From: Actinomyces sp.
GTDB taxonomy: Bacteria > Actinomycetota > Actinomycetes > Actinomycetales > Actinomycetaceae
Direction: 5' to 3'
Length of the DNA: 20,559 nt
NCBI RefSeq assembly: GCF_030530635.1
Contig: NZ_JAUMUL010000062.1
Span: 1 to 20,559 of the forward strand
A program made the translations under genes and the position numbers. The notes under the pieces are model-generated. The model saw nothing but the letters and a program-made list of their open reading frames with translations. It did not search any database and had not been told where the DNA came from. Positions 1 to 6,395 of the stretch are shown here, in pieces; the stretch's first letter is position 1; every line of letters starts with the position of its first letter.

Positions 1-47
1 TGGGGTCCAAACCGACGTATGGGGTCCAAACAGAGGCGGGCGGTCCA
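1..47. repeat. Short direct repeats, 19-bp spacing
   Basis: The 12-mer TGGGGTCCAAAC occurs at 1-12 and 20-31, and its core GGTCCA occurs again at 42-47. The three cores are exactly 19 bp apart. No reading frame explains the pattern. Arrays of short sites near helical spacing are known at the ends of some insertion sequences (IS21-type ends are one example) and in protein-binding arrays. No transposase is visible, so an element end cut off by the window edge is only inference. Confidence 0.5.
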
Positions 48-48
48 G

Positions 49-171
49 TTCGTACGTTGTGGTCGACGATTCGTACCTTCTTGCGACGGTTCGGCACCTG
101 GAGGTACGTACCGTCGTCGAAAGTGCCGAAGCGCCGGTGCCAAGTGACGAACCGTCATGCGAAGTGCCGAA
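49..171. repeat. Mirror-symmetric array of six octamers around a palindrome
   Basis: Three octamers of the form TTCGKMC/TTCGGCAC lie at 49-56 (TTCGTACG), 70-77 (TTCGTACC) and 90-97 (TTCGGCAC), with start-to-start spacing of 21 and 20 bp. The reverse complement form lies at 123-130 (GTGCCGAA), 144-151 (GTGACGAA) and 164-171 (GTGCCGAA), again spaced 21 and 20 bp. The two triplets face each other around about position 110, beside the 10-bp palindrome GGTACGTACC at 103-112. This is two-turn helical phasing of inverted half-sites, which suggests a multimeric DNA-binding site or fused insertion-sequence ends. The reading frames here are not protein-like. Confidence 0.55.
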
Positions 172-390
172 CCCTCACCCGGGGCACACGAGCGAACACG
201 CCCCAGGTCCGCGCCCCGCAACGGCGCATGCGCGCCCGAGTCACCCTGGGCGCGCAATCAGAACCGCTGAAATCACCGGAAGCACCGGCGGACACCATCA
301 ACGGCCACCGCCCCGATCCGCCACCCGGATGTTCTCAACGGCCCCAACGAATCATCCCCGTAAACCGGTAAGCCGGCCTAACTGATCGTA
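172..390. other. Gene-free stretch downstream of the secretion operon
   Basis: No credible coding frame is seen; open frames here are proline/arginine-rich shadows of GC-rich DNA. No strong hairpin followed by a T-run is visible after the operon stop at 391, so the terminator of the leftward operon is not identified. A weak repeat CCGG-TAAG-CCGG lies near 365-376. Confidence 0.4.
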
Positions 391-1206
391 TTAGGCGGCG
401 AAGAACCATGGACTTATCCGTACCCACAGCTCCAGCGAGGTCATGTGCTCCAGAACCAGCTCCTCGGGCAGGTCCGAGGCCGCTTTCTGGGCAACCACTT
501 CGGGCGCGGCACCGACGTCGAGGGCCCTCGCGACGGACTTGGGGATCAGCTCGTACAGGCATTCGGGGACGGACAGGGTGGTCAGGGAGCCCACGACCTC
601 CCAGCCGCCATCTCGTGGTGTGCTCGTGGAGATCAGTGAGAGCGTCCACTGGCCGCTGACGAACCCGTCCGTCAGCGGCGTGGGTCCGCCCAGCCGTCCC
701 GGCTCGTCGCCACGATCGAGCTGGCGTGCGATACGGGCAAGTTCCTCGGCAAGGGCATCCAGGTTCCCGGAGTCGATGAAGCTGTACACCGACTGCGGGA
801 GAGTATGCGGCCCCAGGTCGATGTTGAGGCGCGGCCGTACGTCGAGCAGCTGCGCGAAGGCGGAGGGAACCTCGCATTCGTCGAGTCCGTACACGTGATA
901 CCCGTCCGGCTCGTGCTTGACGATGGTCGCGCGCTTCGGACCTATCCATGCCTCTGCGCGTTGCCCCGAACGCGCGGGGGCGAAGCGGGCGACGTCGAGG
1001 TGCCGGGTGGCCCCGGCGACCCCGTGCAGTGCAGGGGCAGCAGGCGCCGTGATGCCCTGATCGTCCAGGATTCCGCTGCGGCGCAACCGCTTCGCAATAC
1101 GGTCTTTAGGTATACGCCCTCCCATCGCCACGGCGCGCAGAGACAGCCACTCCGCATCGCCGAGGATCAACACCGGGGTGTTTCCGCTCGTGTCCAGCCG
1201 TGCCAT
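391..1206 (-). CDS. EspG-like ESX secretion-associated protein
   Basis: The last gene of the minus-strand operon encodes 271 residues. I chose the ATG at 1206 because it overlaps the upstream stop as TGATG and has GGAGGAG just upstream; the frame stays open further 5' but that part is a shadow of the neighbour. There is no signal peptide or membrane segment, so a cytosolic protein is expected. The layout resembles the EspG family: an N-terminal strand-rich part (VLILGDAEWL), a helical stretch near residues 30-60, a segment reading GPKRATIVKHEPDGYHVYG, then alternating helices and a second strand-rich half with WEVVGSLTTLSV. Length also fits (EspG is about 280 residues). In mycobacteria EspG is a cytosolic chaperone for ESX cargo. 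The family call rests on pattern and context, with no diagnostic catalytic motif. Its position behind a WXG/EspC-like gene and effector supports a chaperone or adaptor role here. Confidence 0.5.
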   Translation of the reverse strand: MARLDTSGNTPVLILGDAEWLSLRAVAMGGRIPKDRIAKRLRRSGILDDQGITAPAAPALHGVAGATRHLDVARFAPARSGQRAEAWIGPKRATIVKHEPDGYHVYGLDECEVPSAFAQLLDVRPRLNIDLGPHTLPQSVYSFIDSGNLDALAEELARIARQLDRGDEPGRLGGPTPLTDGFVSGQWTLSLISTSTPRDGGWEVVGSLTTLSVPECLYELIPKSVARALDVGAAPEVVAQKAASDLPEELVLEHMTSLELWVRISPWFFAA

Positions 1207-1718
1207 CAGATCTCCTCCAGTGTGACGATCATGGCCAGGAATCGCTCCACCGCTGTACTGCAGTCGCGAGTGGCACAGGAGAAGGTCGCGGTCAACCCGC
1301 GCCGCGAGGTCTCGCTCACCCAGGTCCACTGAAGGGCGGTGACCGAGACCGCGTTCTGGATGTAGACGCCGGAGCGCAGCAGGCCGGGTCCGACCGGCTC
1401 CCACTCGGAAATGTCGATCAGCTGGAAGCCGGGTATGGAATTCATCAGCTGCATGGTCGAGTCCCGGAGCCAGTCCTCCGCAGAGGTTCCCGCGGGCAAC
1501 TCTGCGACGGTGATCACGCAGTTCTCAGCAAAGCGGGGACTGTCCGGCCGCTCGGCACAGATCAGGTCCACGCGTCCCGCGTCGTCGGGGGCCGTCCCAG
1601 GGTCCGGGACGCCGGGAAGGTTTGCAGGGTCCACCTGCACCCAGCCGGCGGGCGCGGATACTTTCACGGCGGACCCCGCGAACTCATGGGGCAGGTCCGG
1701 GTTCGATCGCGGGGTCAT
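1206..1718 (-). CDS. LpqN/DUF1795-like protein of the secretion operon
   Basis: A 170-residue protein translated from ATG 1718, which overlaps the upstream stop as ATGA and follows GGAGGTG. No signal sequence, lipobox or membrane helix is seen. The fold pattern is an antiparallel sheet with early SAVKVSAPAGWVQVD, a middle strand NCVITVAELPAG, the helix AEDWLRDSTMQLMNSIPG, and late strands VTALQWTWVSE and GLTATFSCATRD before a last helix. This order resembles the LpqN/LpqT and DcrB/DUF1795 (Mog1-like) families, where mycobacterial members are often lipoproteins; this one would be a cytosolic version. Homologous small proteins often sit next to type VII secretion cargo genes. The gene is translationally coupled on both sides, so it very likely works with the membrane proteins and the EspG-like protein. 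The biochemical function is unknown. Confidence 0.45.
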   Translation of the reverse strand: MTPRSNPDLPHEFAGSAVKVSAPAGWVQVDPANLPGVPDPGTAPDDAGRVDLICAERPDSPRFAENCVITVAELPAGTSAEDWLRDSTMQLMNSIPGFQLIDISEWEPVGPGLLRSGVYIQNAVSVTALQWTWVSETSRRGLTATFSCATRDCSTAVERFLAMIVTLEEI

Positions 1719-2218
1719 GCGTCACCTCCTGAAGGGTCGGGGAAAGTGTCCGTGGTTGCCGAGTCGAAGGGGCCATTGGCGCGACCGGCTGCCGGTCCGG
1801 AAAGTTCGCCCGGCTCCAGCTGCGAGGTGTCACGCCAGGCATTGGCCTTAGCGAGCCGCGCGCGCCGACGCCGCCGCCACCACTCCACATGCCACTCCGG
1901 ATACATCCACACCGGCAAAGAAATCGGCAGAAAACTCAGCAACCCGACCAGAATGAAGAAAAAGCCGGCGAAGCCCAGCACCGTCCCGAACACCGAGTCC
2001 GCTATCACGGGAAGTCCCAGCGGACAAGCACACAAAAAAGCCAGGGCAGCGGCCGGAATCGTGAGCGACAAATTGTTCTTGACTCCCATCTCCGCACTGA
2101 TCTCACGCGCAAACTCACCCGGGCCGGTATCAGTGAACATCGCCAATACCCAATAGCCGATCAGCATCACAGTGAAGGCGAAACCACCAATCACGGCCCA
2201 CAAGCGCAGCACCTCCAA
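1715..2218 (-). CDS. Three-helix membrane protein, tandem paralogue 2 (candidate immunity)
   Basis: A 167-residue membrane protein. Hydrophobic segments lie near residues 7-27, 51-72 and 80-102, followed by an arginine-rich stretch (EWHVEWWRRRRRARLAK) and a polar tail, which places the tail in the cytoplasm by the positive-inside rule. It is a clear paralogue of the gene at 2249-2689. The two share YWVLAMFTDTGPGEFAR, KNNLSLT and the EWHVEW plus RDTS block, and the DNA encoding these blocks is nearly identical. Its stop overlaps the next ATG as ATGA. No known family is recognised. Its place directly behind a candidate glycine-zipper effector, in two copies, is what is seen for membrane immunity proteins of type VII toxins such as S. 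aureus TspA/TsaI. That role is inference. Confidence 0.6.
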   Translation of the reverse strand: MEVLRLWAVIGGFAFTVMLIGYWVLAMFTDTGPGEFAREISAEMGVKNNLSLTIPAAALAFLCACPLGLPVIADSVFGTVLGFAGFFFILVGLLSFLPISLPVWMYPEWHVEWWRRRRRARLAKANAWRDTSQLEPGELSGPAAGRANGPFDSATTDTFPDPSGGDA

Positions 2219-2248
2219 CTCGTATCCTCGCCCAACACCCTCAACCCC

Positions 2249-2689
2249 CTACACATCATCCGGCGAAGCCGGACGCTCAGAAGCGGGTCGCGCTTCAGGC
2301 TCCAGCCGGGAGGTATCGCGCCAGGAGTTCTCCCTGGCGAGCCGCTCGCGCCGACGCCGGCGCCGCCACTCCACATGCCACTCCGAATACATCCACGCCG
2401 GCAACGTGATCGGCAACAGGCTCACCAATATCAGAAGCACAAAAAAGCCACCGACGACCCCCAGCATCATCCCAAACCCGGACTCCGCCACGGCAGGAAT
2501 CCCCAGAGGCGCCGCGAAGACAGCCATCAAACCAGCGGCCGGAACGGTAAGCGACAGATTGTTCTTGTGACCCACTTCCGCACTAATGTCACGGGCAAAC
2601 TCGCCCGGCCCAGTGTCGGTGAACATCGCCAGCACCCAGTACACAGCGATCAGCAAGCCGAACAAAAAAACGCCAACAGCACCCCACAC
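2249..2689 (-). CDS. Three-helix membrane protein, tandem paralogue 1 (candidate immunity)
   Basis: A 146-residue membrane protein. The start is GTG at 2689 with AGGAGG eight bases upstream; the gene begins about 24 bp after the effector stop at 2714. Three hydrophobic segments are seen near residues 4-22, 45-66 and 72-98, followed by an arginine cluster (RRRRRRERLAR) and a short polar tail ending in PASPDDV. It is the paralogue of the next gene (1715-2218), with conserved segments TDTGPGEFAR, ISAE, KNNLSLT and EWHVEW. The N-terminus is shorter by about eight residues and the C-terminus by about twelve. The conserved loop between helices 1 and 2 differs mainly at a few positions (EVGHKNN versus EMGVKNN). 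Proposed as the effector's own immunity protein, from position and membrane topology only. Confidence 0.6.
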   Translation of the reverse strand: MWGAVGVFLFGLLIAVYWVLAMFTDTGPGEFARDISAEVGHKNNLSLTVPAAGLMAVFAAPLGIPAVAESGFGMMLGVVGGFFVLLILVSLLPITLPAWMYSEWHVEWRRRRRRERLARENSWRDTSRLEPEARPASERPASPDDV

Positions 2690-2713
2690 GGAAATTACCT
2701 CCTTTCATCCACT

Positions 2714-3457
2714 TCACCCAAATAACTTACTCCATCCCTCATTAATCCTATCGCCGAGCCATTTTCCCGCGGCAGACCCAGCTATCCCTCCGACCGCTCC
2801 TCCAACAATGCCGCCCACAGCAACCCCAACCGGGCCGCCGATCGCACCAATTGCCATGCCTGCCTGCGCCCCCGCCGTCGCGACGGCCCAGGCACCCGCA
2901 CCCTGCGCAACAGCCTGCGTCCCAGCACGCGTGATCTTCTCTCCCTCGCCCATTGAGGGGTTGGCCGAGTCCTTCTGGTACTGCTCGTACCCGGCCACAC
3001 CAGCCGTGAGCACAGTAGACGCACGACCCGCCCACTTGAGCGCAGACGCGGCCTTGGCCGCGGCCTGCTGCGCCTTCCACGCGGTGGTTCCGCGGGTGAA
3101 GGGCTTGTTGATCCAGTTGCCGGGTTTGCTCTTGGCCCACAGGGTTTGCAGCAGTCCCATCTTGGAGCGGTCTGCCGCTGACATGAATCTGCCGGCGCCC
3201 GGATGCCACTTCGGGTAGCGCGGCTGGAACCTGGCGATTGCGCCGATCGTACCCCAACGGGTCCCAATGGCTACCCGGTTCGTCCAGCCGACAGCCTTGG
3301 ATAAGTCGCCCGGCCCACCAGTCGGAAGGTACTTGTCCCGGAACCACTCCCCCGCAGTCTTGAGCGAGTTGCAGGCCGAGATGAGCGTGTCGTGCGCCGT
3401 CGACTCCTCGGCACGAATCAGGGACAGCGTCGAGGAGAGCGTGTCGTGGTGGCCTTC
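2714..3457 (-). pseudogene. C-terminal part of frameshifted glycine-zipper effector
   Basis: This frame is open from just after a TAA at 3458-3460 down to the stop at 2714. It continues the protein begun at 3837 after a one-base slip between 3457 and 3421. Read through, it starts HDTLSSTLSLIRAEES and proceeds through a linker (GEWFRDKYLPTGG, RYPKWHPGAGRF) to an internal ATG at 3184, the first possible start if the frame were used alone (156 residues). The last part is an amphipathic helix region and then a glycine zipper near residues 112-140 of the 156-residue piece, with G spaced every three to four residues (GGPVGVAVGGIVGG). Such zippers insert into membranes and occur in type VII LXG-class toxins like TelE and TspA. 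Repairing one base near 3446-3450 gives a single protein of about 374 residues. A true mutation or an assembly error would look the same. Confidence 0.6.
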
Positions 3458-3837
3458 TTAGTGGCATAGTCCGCGTCGGAGTCATCCTTTACGGGCTCCT
3501 GGATGGTGCTCCCTGAGACCACCAGTCCGGCGGCCATAGCGTCGTCAAGAACGTCCGCGAGCCGATTCTTGACCGAATACATGGAGTAACCGAAGTCGTC
3601 GAGCGCCTTAGCCAAAGTCGAGGCATCGGCCGAAGTGTCATCAAGGACGTCACGATCGCCGCTCAGCTTCAGCAATGCCTGGGTAGTTGCTTCGCTTGAG
3701 CAGTCGGAGGCGATGGAGCTGCGGGCGGAGGCAACGTCGTCGGAGGCGTCCGAGATCGTCGTCGAGACCGAAGTCAGGGTCCTGGCGGCATTCCAGGCCG
3801 CGGACGGCTCAGTGATGACCCGAGCATCAAGAGGCAT
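3418..3837 (-). CDS. N-terminal part of frameshifted type VII effector
   Basis: ATG 3837 overlaps the stop of the small upstream gene as TGATG, with AGGAGG before it. The frame gives 139 residues. The first 130 or so are helical and rich in Ser, Ala and Asp, with no signal peptide: SAAWNAARTLTSV, then a long helix, then DFGYSMYSVKNRLADVL. This is the kind of elongated helical N-terminus used as the export domain by ESX/LXG substrates. The last residues (TTTRSPRRCP) look unnatural and come from the shifted frame. The proper continuation is found one base back, where it joins the frame ending at 2714. Alone this is a truncated export domain without the zipper. The neighbours (EspC-like partner before, membrane paralogues after) support an effector role. 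Confidence 0.6.
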   Translation of the reverse strand: MPLDARVITEPSAAWNAARTLTSVSTTISDASDDVASARSSIASDCSSEATTQALLKLSGDRDVLDDTSADASTLAKALDDFGYSMYSVKNRLADVLDDAMAAGLVVSGSTIQEPVKDDSDADYATKKATTTRSPRRCP

Positions 3838-4127
3838 CAGTAGCCTCCTGAGGTTGCGGAGGGAGTGGCGGAGGCAACATCGGCATCCGTGTTGCGGAAG
3901 TCCGATGCGGTCGTTCGCAGGTCGCTAGCCATGGTACGCAGCGCGGAAGCCGTGCTCGTGGTCTTGGAGGACAGCCGGCTCAGCGCCGTCGACACCGCAG
4001 AGGAAGAACGGCCCACATCCGGATCGGCGGGGAAAGAGGCGCCGCCCAAATCGCCGGCGACGTCATCGAGCATCCCGGCCGCATGATCAAGGGTCTCAGG
4101 GTTGATGTACAGCGTGCCAGCACTCAT
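3837..4127 (-). CDS. Small EspC/WXG100-like secretion partner
   Basis: First gene of the operon: 96 residues, ATG at 4127 with AGGAGA seven bases upstream. It opens with a short strand (LYINPETLDHAAGMLDDVAGDL) typical of EspC/ESX-type small proteins, followed by a long helix rich in Ser and Thr. Near the C-terminus it has F77-RNT-D81, a Y/F-x-x-x-D pattern resembling the general type VII export signal YxxxD/E, here with Phe instead of Tyr. No WxG turn is present; the turn region reads GDLGGAS. Small helical partners encoded directly before an effector form the targeting complex in LXG-type systems. I infer the same pairing here. Length matches the family (about 100 residues). Confidence 0.6.
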   Translation of the reverse strand: MSAGTLYINPETLDHAAGMLDDVAGDLGGASFPADPDVGRSSSAVSTALSRLSSKTTSTASALRTMASDLRTTASDFRNTDADVASATPSATSGGY

Positions 4128-4166
4128 CGACTTGTCTCCTACCGCGTCAAACTGCTAACGGACATC

Positions 4167-4195
4167 ATCGTTACCCTCCCGCAATTCGATGTCAA
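4167..4195 (-). promoter_or_regulatory. Candidate promoter of the secretion operon
   Basis: Read on the minus strand, a perfect -35 box TTGACA (4195-4190) is followed after 16 bp by TAACGAT (4173-4167), a weak -10. The start codon at 4127 is about 40 bp further on. It is the only good -35 in this intergenic region. The -10 is poor, so confidence is modest. Confidence 0.4.
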
Positions 4196-4215
4196 CCCAA
4201 GATCGCCCCACCGGC

Positions 4216-4252
4216 CCTCAGCACGTAACAACTACCGACCTCAGCACGTAAC
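4216..4252. repeat. 14-bp direct repeat, 23-bp period
   Basis: CCTCAGCACGTAAC occurs at 4216-4229 and 4239-4252, and a degenerate third unit starts at 4262 (CCTCGGTGAG). The repeat lies between the leftward secretion operon promoter and trkA. It may be a regulator site or a relic of local duplication. Confidence 0.5.
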
Positions 4253-4294
4253 TTCAACCGACCTCGGTGAGAGGGGACTACCGTTGGGCACAGT

Positions 4295-4332
4295 ATCCGT
4301 CCGGACCCGCACCTAATCCGTCCGGACCCGCA
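4295..4332. repeat. 17-bp direct repeat in the trkA leader
   Basis: ATCCGTCCGGACCCGCA occurs perfectly at 4295-4311 and 4316-4332 (21-bp period). Each copy contains the 8-bp palindrome GTCCGGAC. The second copy ends 16 bp before the trkA start codon. Two phased palindromes this close to a start suggest an operator, but local slippage duplication is equally possible. Confidence 0.5.
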
Positions 4333-4348
4333 GCTACCACGAGGACCT

Positions 4349-5017
4349 ATGCCTGACCGCACCGCGTACAACGACTCGACCCTGGTGATCGGGCTCGGCC
4401 GCTTCGGCTCCGCCATGGCCGCCACCTTGGACCGCCTCGGCCGGGAGGTGCTCGCCGTCGAGCGGGACCCCGTCCTCGTGCGCCAGTGGACCGGTCGCAT
4501 CCCGCTGGTGGAGGCGGACGCCACCGACATGGAGGCCCTGGAGCAGCTGGGGGCCACCGAGTTCGGCACCGCGGTGGTGGGTGTGGCCACCTCCCTGGAG
4601 GCCAGCGTGCTTATCACCGGCAACCTGGTGGACCTGGAGACCCCACAGATCTGGGCCAAGGCCGTCTCCCGCGCCCACGGCCGCATCCTGCGACGCATCG
4701 GCGCCCACCACGTGGTCTACCCCGAGTTCGACGCCGGGCAGCGCGCCGCCCACCTGGTCTCCGGCCGCATGCTGGACTACATCGAGATGGAGAAGAGCGG
4801 CTTCACCATCGTTAAAATGCGCCCTCCCGCCGAACTGCACGGCTTCACCATCGGCGAATCCAAGATCCGCTCCCGCTACGGCGTGACCGTCTTCGGCCTG
4901 ATGAGCCCGGGCGACCCCTTCGAGTACGCCACCGCGGCCACCCTGGTCTCCCCCGACGACGTGCTCGTGGTCGGCGGGGATGCCATGCTCCTGGAGCGCT
5001 TCGCCAACCGCGGCTGA
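4349..5017 (+). CDS. TrkA/KtrA-type potassium-uptake regulatory protein
   Basis: A 222-residue cytosolic RCK protein that gates a TrkH/KtrB-type potassium channel in response to bound nucleotide. The N-terminal Rossmann domain has LVIGLGRFG (G15-x-G17-x-x-G20) and an acidic residue at the end of the second strand (E38 in VLAVERD), as expected for NAD(H)/nucleotide binding. The N-domain runs to about residue 135, and an RCK_C domain follows (near 140-222, with ELHGFTIGESKIRSRYGVTVFGL). A single RCK unit of about 220 residues is the KtrA/KtrC size rather than the double-unit E. coli TrkA. Start ATG 4349 with GAGG at 4341-4344. No channel subunit gene is next to it, although the two are often adjacent. 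The last 142 bp overlap the antisense xylanase frame. Confidence 0.88.
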   Translation: MPDRTAYNDSTLVIGLGRFGSAMAATLDRLGREVLAVERDPVLVRQWTGRIPLVEADATDMEALEQLGATEFGTAVVGVATSLEASVLITGNLVDLETPQIWAKAVSRAHGRILRRIGAHHVVYPEFDAGQRAAHLVSGRMLDYIEMEKSGFTIVKMRPPAELHGFTIGESKIRSRYGVTVFGLMSPGDPFEYATAATLVSPDDVLVVGGDAMLLERFANRG

Positions 5018-6318
5018 CCCGAGTAGCTCGCCGGAGCGGTCAGGGCGACACCCGCCTCCGCCCTGCCCACCGCCGCATCGAGCTTCACCTCGCCGCTGCG
5101 GTCGGCGGCAGTGATCCGGTAGGTGCCGCGGAAGCCGGACAGGCGCAGCCGTCCCTCGGCGTCGGTGCGCACAGTAGTGGGCGGCGTCCACCACTGGCCC
5201 TTGACCAGGTCGTGCAGGGCCGCGTAGCTGGGCTTCAAGGTGCCGTCGGCGCGGGCGAAGCCGACCGGCGCACCCAGCCAGGCCCCATCGTCGGTGAAGC
5301 CCCAGTAGGTGATCTCCGCGACCGCGGGGTGGGAGGCGAGCGTGGTGTAGTGGCGGCGGATCTCATCGGCCTGGCGCTCCTCCCCCTCCGGGGTGCTGGG
5401 CCAGTGCGGAATCTGGTAGTCGTTCAGGTCCACGATCTGCGGCGGCATGAGGTGGCCGGAGACCAGTGTGGTCTCGGTGAAGTGCAGCGGCAGGCCGAAG
5501 CGGCTGAAACGCTCGAGCACCTCCTGGGTGCGCTCCTCGCCCCAGTACCCCTGGTGCATGTGTGACTGCAAGCCGATCGCGTCGATCCTCACCCCCGCCT
5601 CCAGGCAGTCCTCGATCAGCTGGACGTACTTCTCGCTCATATTGAAGTCGTTGAGCAGCAGGAAGGCGTCGGGGTTGGCGGCGCGGGCGGTCTCGAAGGC
5701 GAGCCGCACGATGCCCACGCGGTCGAGGCGCTGGGCGAGCGGGGTGATGGCGTTGTCCTCGGCGGTGAACTCCGGCATGATCACCACCTCGTTGATGGCG
5801 TCCCAGGTGTCCACCAGGCCGCGGAAGCCACTCGCCTCGCGGGTGATGCGAGCACGCAGGATGCGCTCGACCTCTTCCGGGTCGCGTCCCAGCAGCCACT
5901 GCGGGGCGAGCGTGTGCCAGGCCAGCGGGTGTCCCTTGACATCGGCACCGTGGGCGCGGATCCAGCGGGCCGCATTCGCCAGCCGCTCGGTGTGCGGATG
6001 CCCCTCCTCCGGCTCGAATGAGCGCCAGTAGAAGGGCAGCGTGGCGACGTTGAACAGGTCGAAGAAGCGCTCCGTCAGCGCCTGCGCCAGTTCCGGTCGG
6101 GCCCCGCCGAACAGGCTGTCCGCATTGGACTTCTCCCCGTTGGCGACGGCCACGAAGTCGAAGCCGATATTGCCGATTCCCAGCTCGTGCCGGGTCTGCT
6201 CGACGACGACGTCCGTGTCCGCCAGCGGCGCCCCGTCAGGGCCGGTGATGGTGAGGACCGTTTCAGCCAGGCGGTGGCGCATGGCTTGTGGGACGGTTGC
6301 GGCGCTTACGTGGTTCAA
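4876..6318 (-). CDS. GH10 endo-1,4-beta-xylanase, probably intracellular
   Basis: Cleaves internal beta-1,4 bonds of xylan or xylo-oligosaccharides with retention. GH10 hallmarks are visible: GHPLAWH (129-135), the acid/base Glu177 in TWDAINE, ND and NM residues near 223-227, QSHMHQGYW (251-259), nucleophile Glu282 in HFTETT, and the late ITYWGFTDDGAWLG. An N-terminal strand-rich piece (residues 18-45) precedes the barrel, and a small beta module (380-415) follows. The start is TTG at 6318, chosen because AGGAG lies at proper spacing; the first ATG is at codon 13 without a good site. There is no signal peptide, so it should act on imported oligosaccharides. The C-terminal 47 or so residues (from about 434) are encoded opposite trkA and look low in complexity. 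This suggests loss of the original stop and read-through into the convergent gene. Confidence 0.9.
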   Translation of the reverse strand: MNHVSAATVPQAMRHRLAETVLTITGPDGAPLADTDVVVEQTRHELGIGNIGFDFVAVANGEKSNADSLFGGARPELAQALTERFFDLFNVATLPFYWRSFEPEEGHPHTERLANAARWIRAHGADVKGHPLAWHTLAPQWLLGRDPEEVERILRARITREASGFRGLVDTWDAINEVVIMPEFTAEDNAITPLAQRLDRVGIVRLAFETARAANPDAFLLLNDFNMSEKYVQLIEDCLEAGVRIDAIGLQSHMHQGYWGEERTQEVLERFSRFGLPLHFTETTLVSGHLMPPQIVDLNDYQIPHWPSTPEGEERQADEIRRHYTTLASHPAVAEITYWGFTDDGAWLGAPVGFARADGTLKPSYAALHDLVKGQWWTPPTTVRTDAEGRLRLSGFRGTYRITAADRSGEVKLDAAVGRAEAGVALTAPASYSGQPRLAKRSRSMASPPTTSTSSGETRVAAVAYSKGSPGLIRPKTVTP

Positions 6319-6395
6319 GGCTTGCTCCTGTGGTAGCGAGTCCGCGTGCGCAGACTCATCGTGTGCGGAAACAGTGGTGGATTCGCAGTGGGGTC

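Noticed and set aside
57..385. Two overlapping open frames of about 105 residues on the plus strand
   Set aside because: Proline/arginine-rich composition, no family pattern, and they run through the octamer array; typical chance frames in GC-rich DNA.
1200..2156. Long plus-strand frame opposite the LpqN-like and membrane genes
   Set aside because: Antisense shadow; the minus strand has coupled starts, ribosome sites and paralogous membrane proteins.
3440..3460. Programmed ribosomal frameshift in the effector gene
   Set aside because: No XXXYYYZ heptamer or clear downstream pseudoknot in the short window where the switch must happen; a simple indel is more likely, though not proven.
2748..3485. 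245-residue minus-strand frame across the effector region
   Set aside because: Its sequence is Arg/Gly/Cys-rich and lacks pattern; the frame ending at 2714 gives the coherent zipper protein.
6338..6357. Small hairpin GAGTC...GACTC upstream of the xylanase
   Set aside because: Five-base stem with an interrupted inner part and no T-run; too weak to call a terminator or attenuator.
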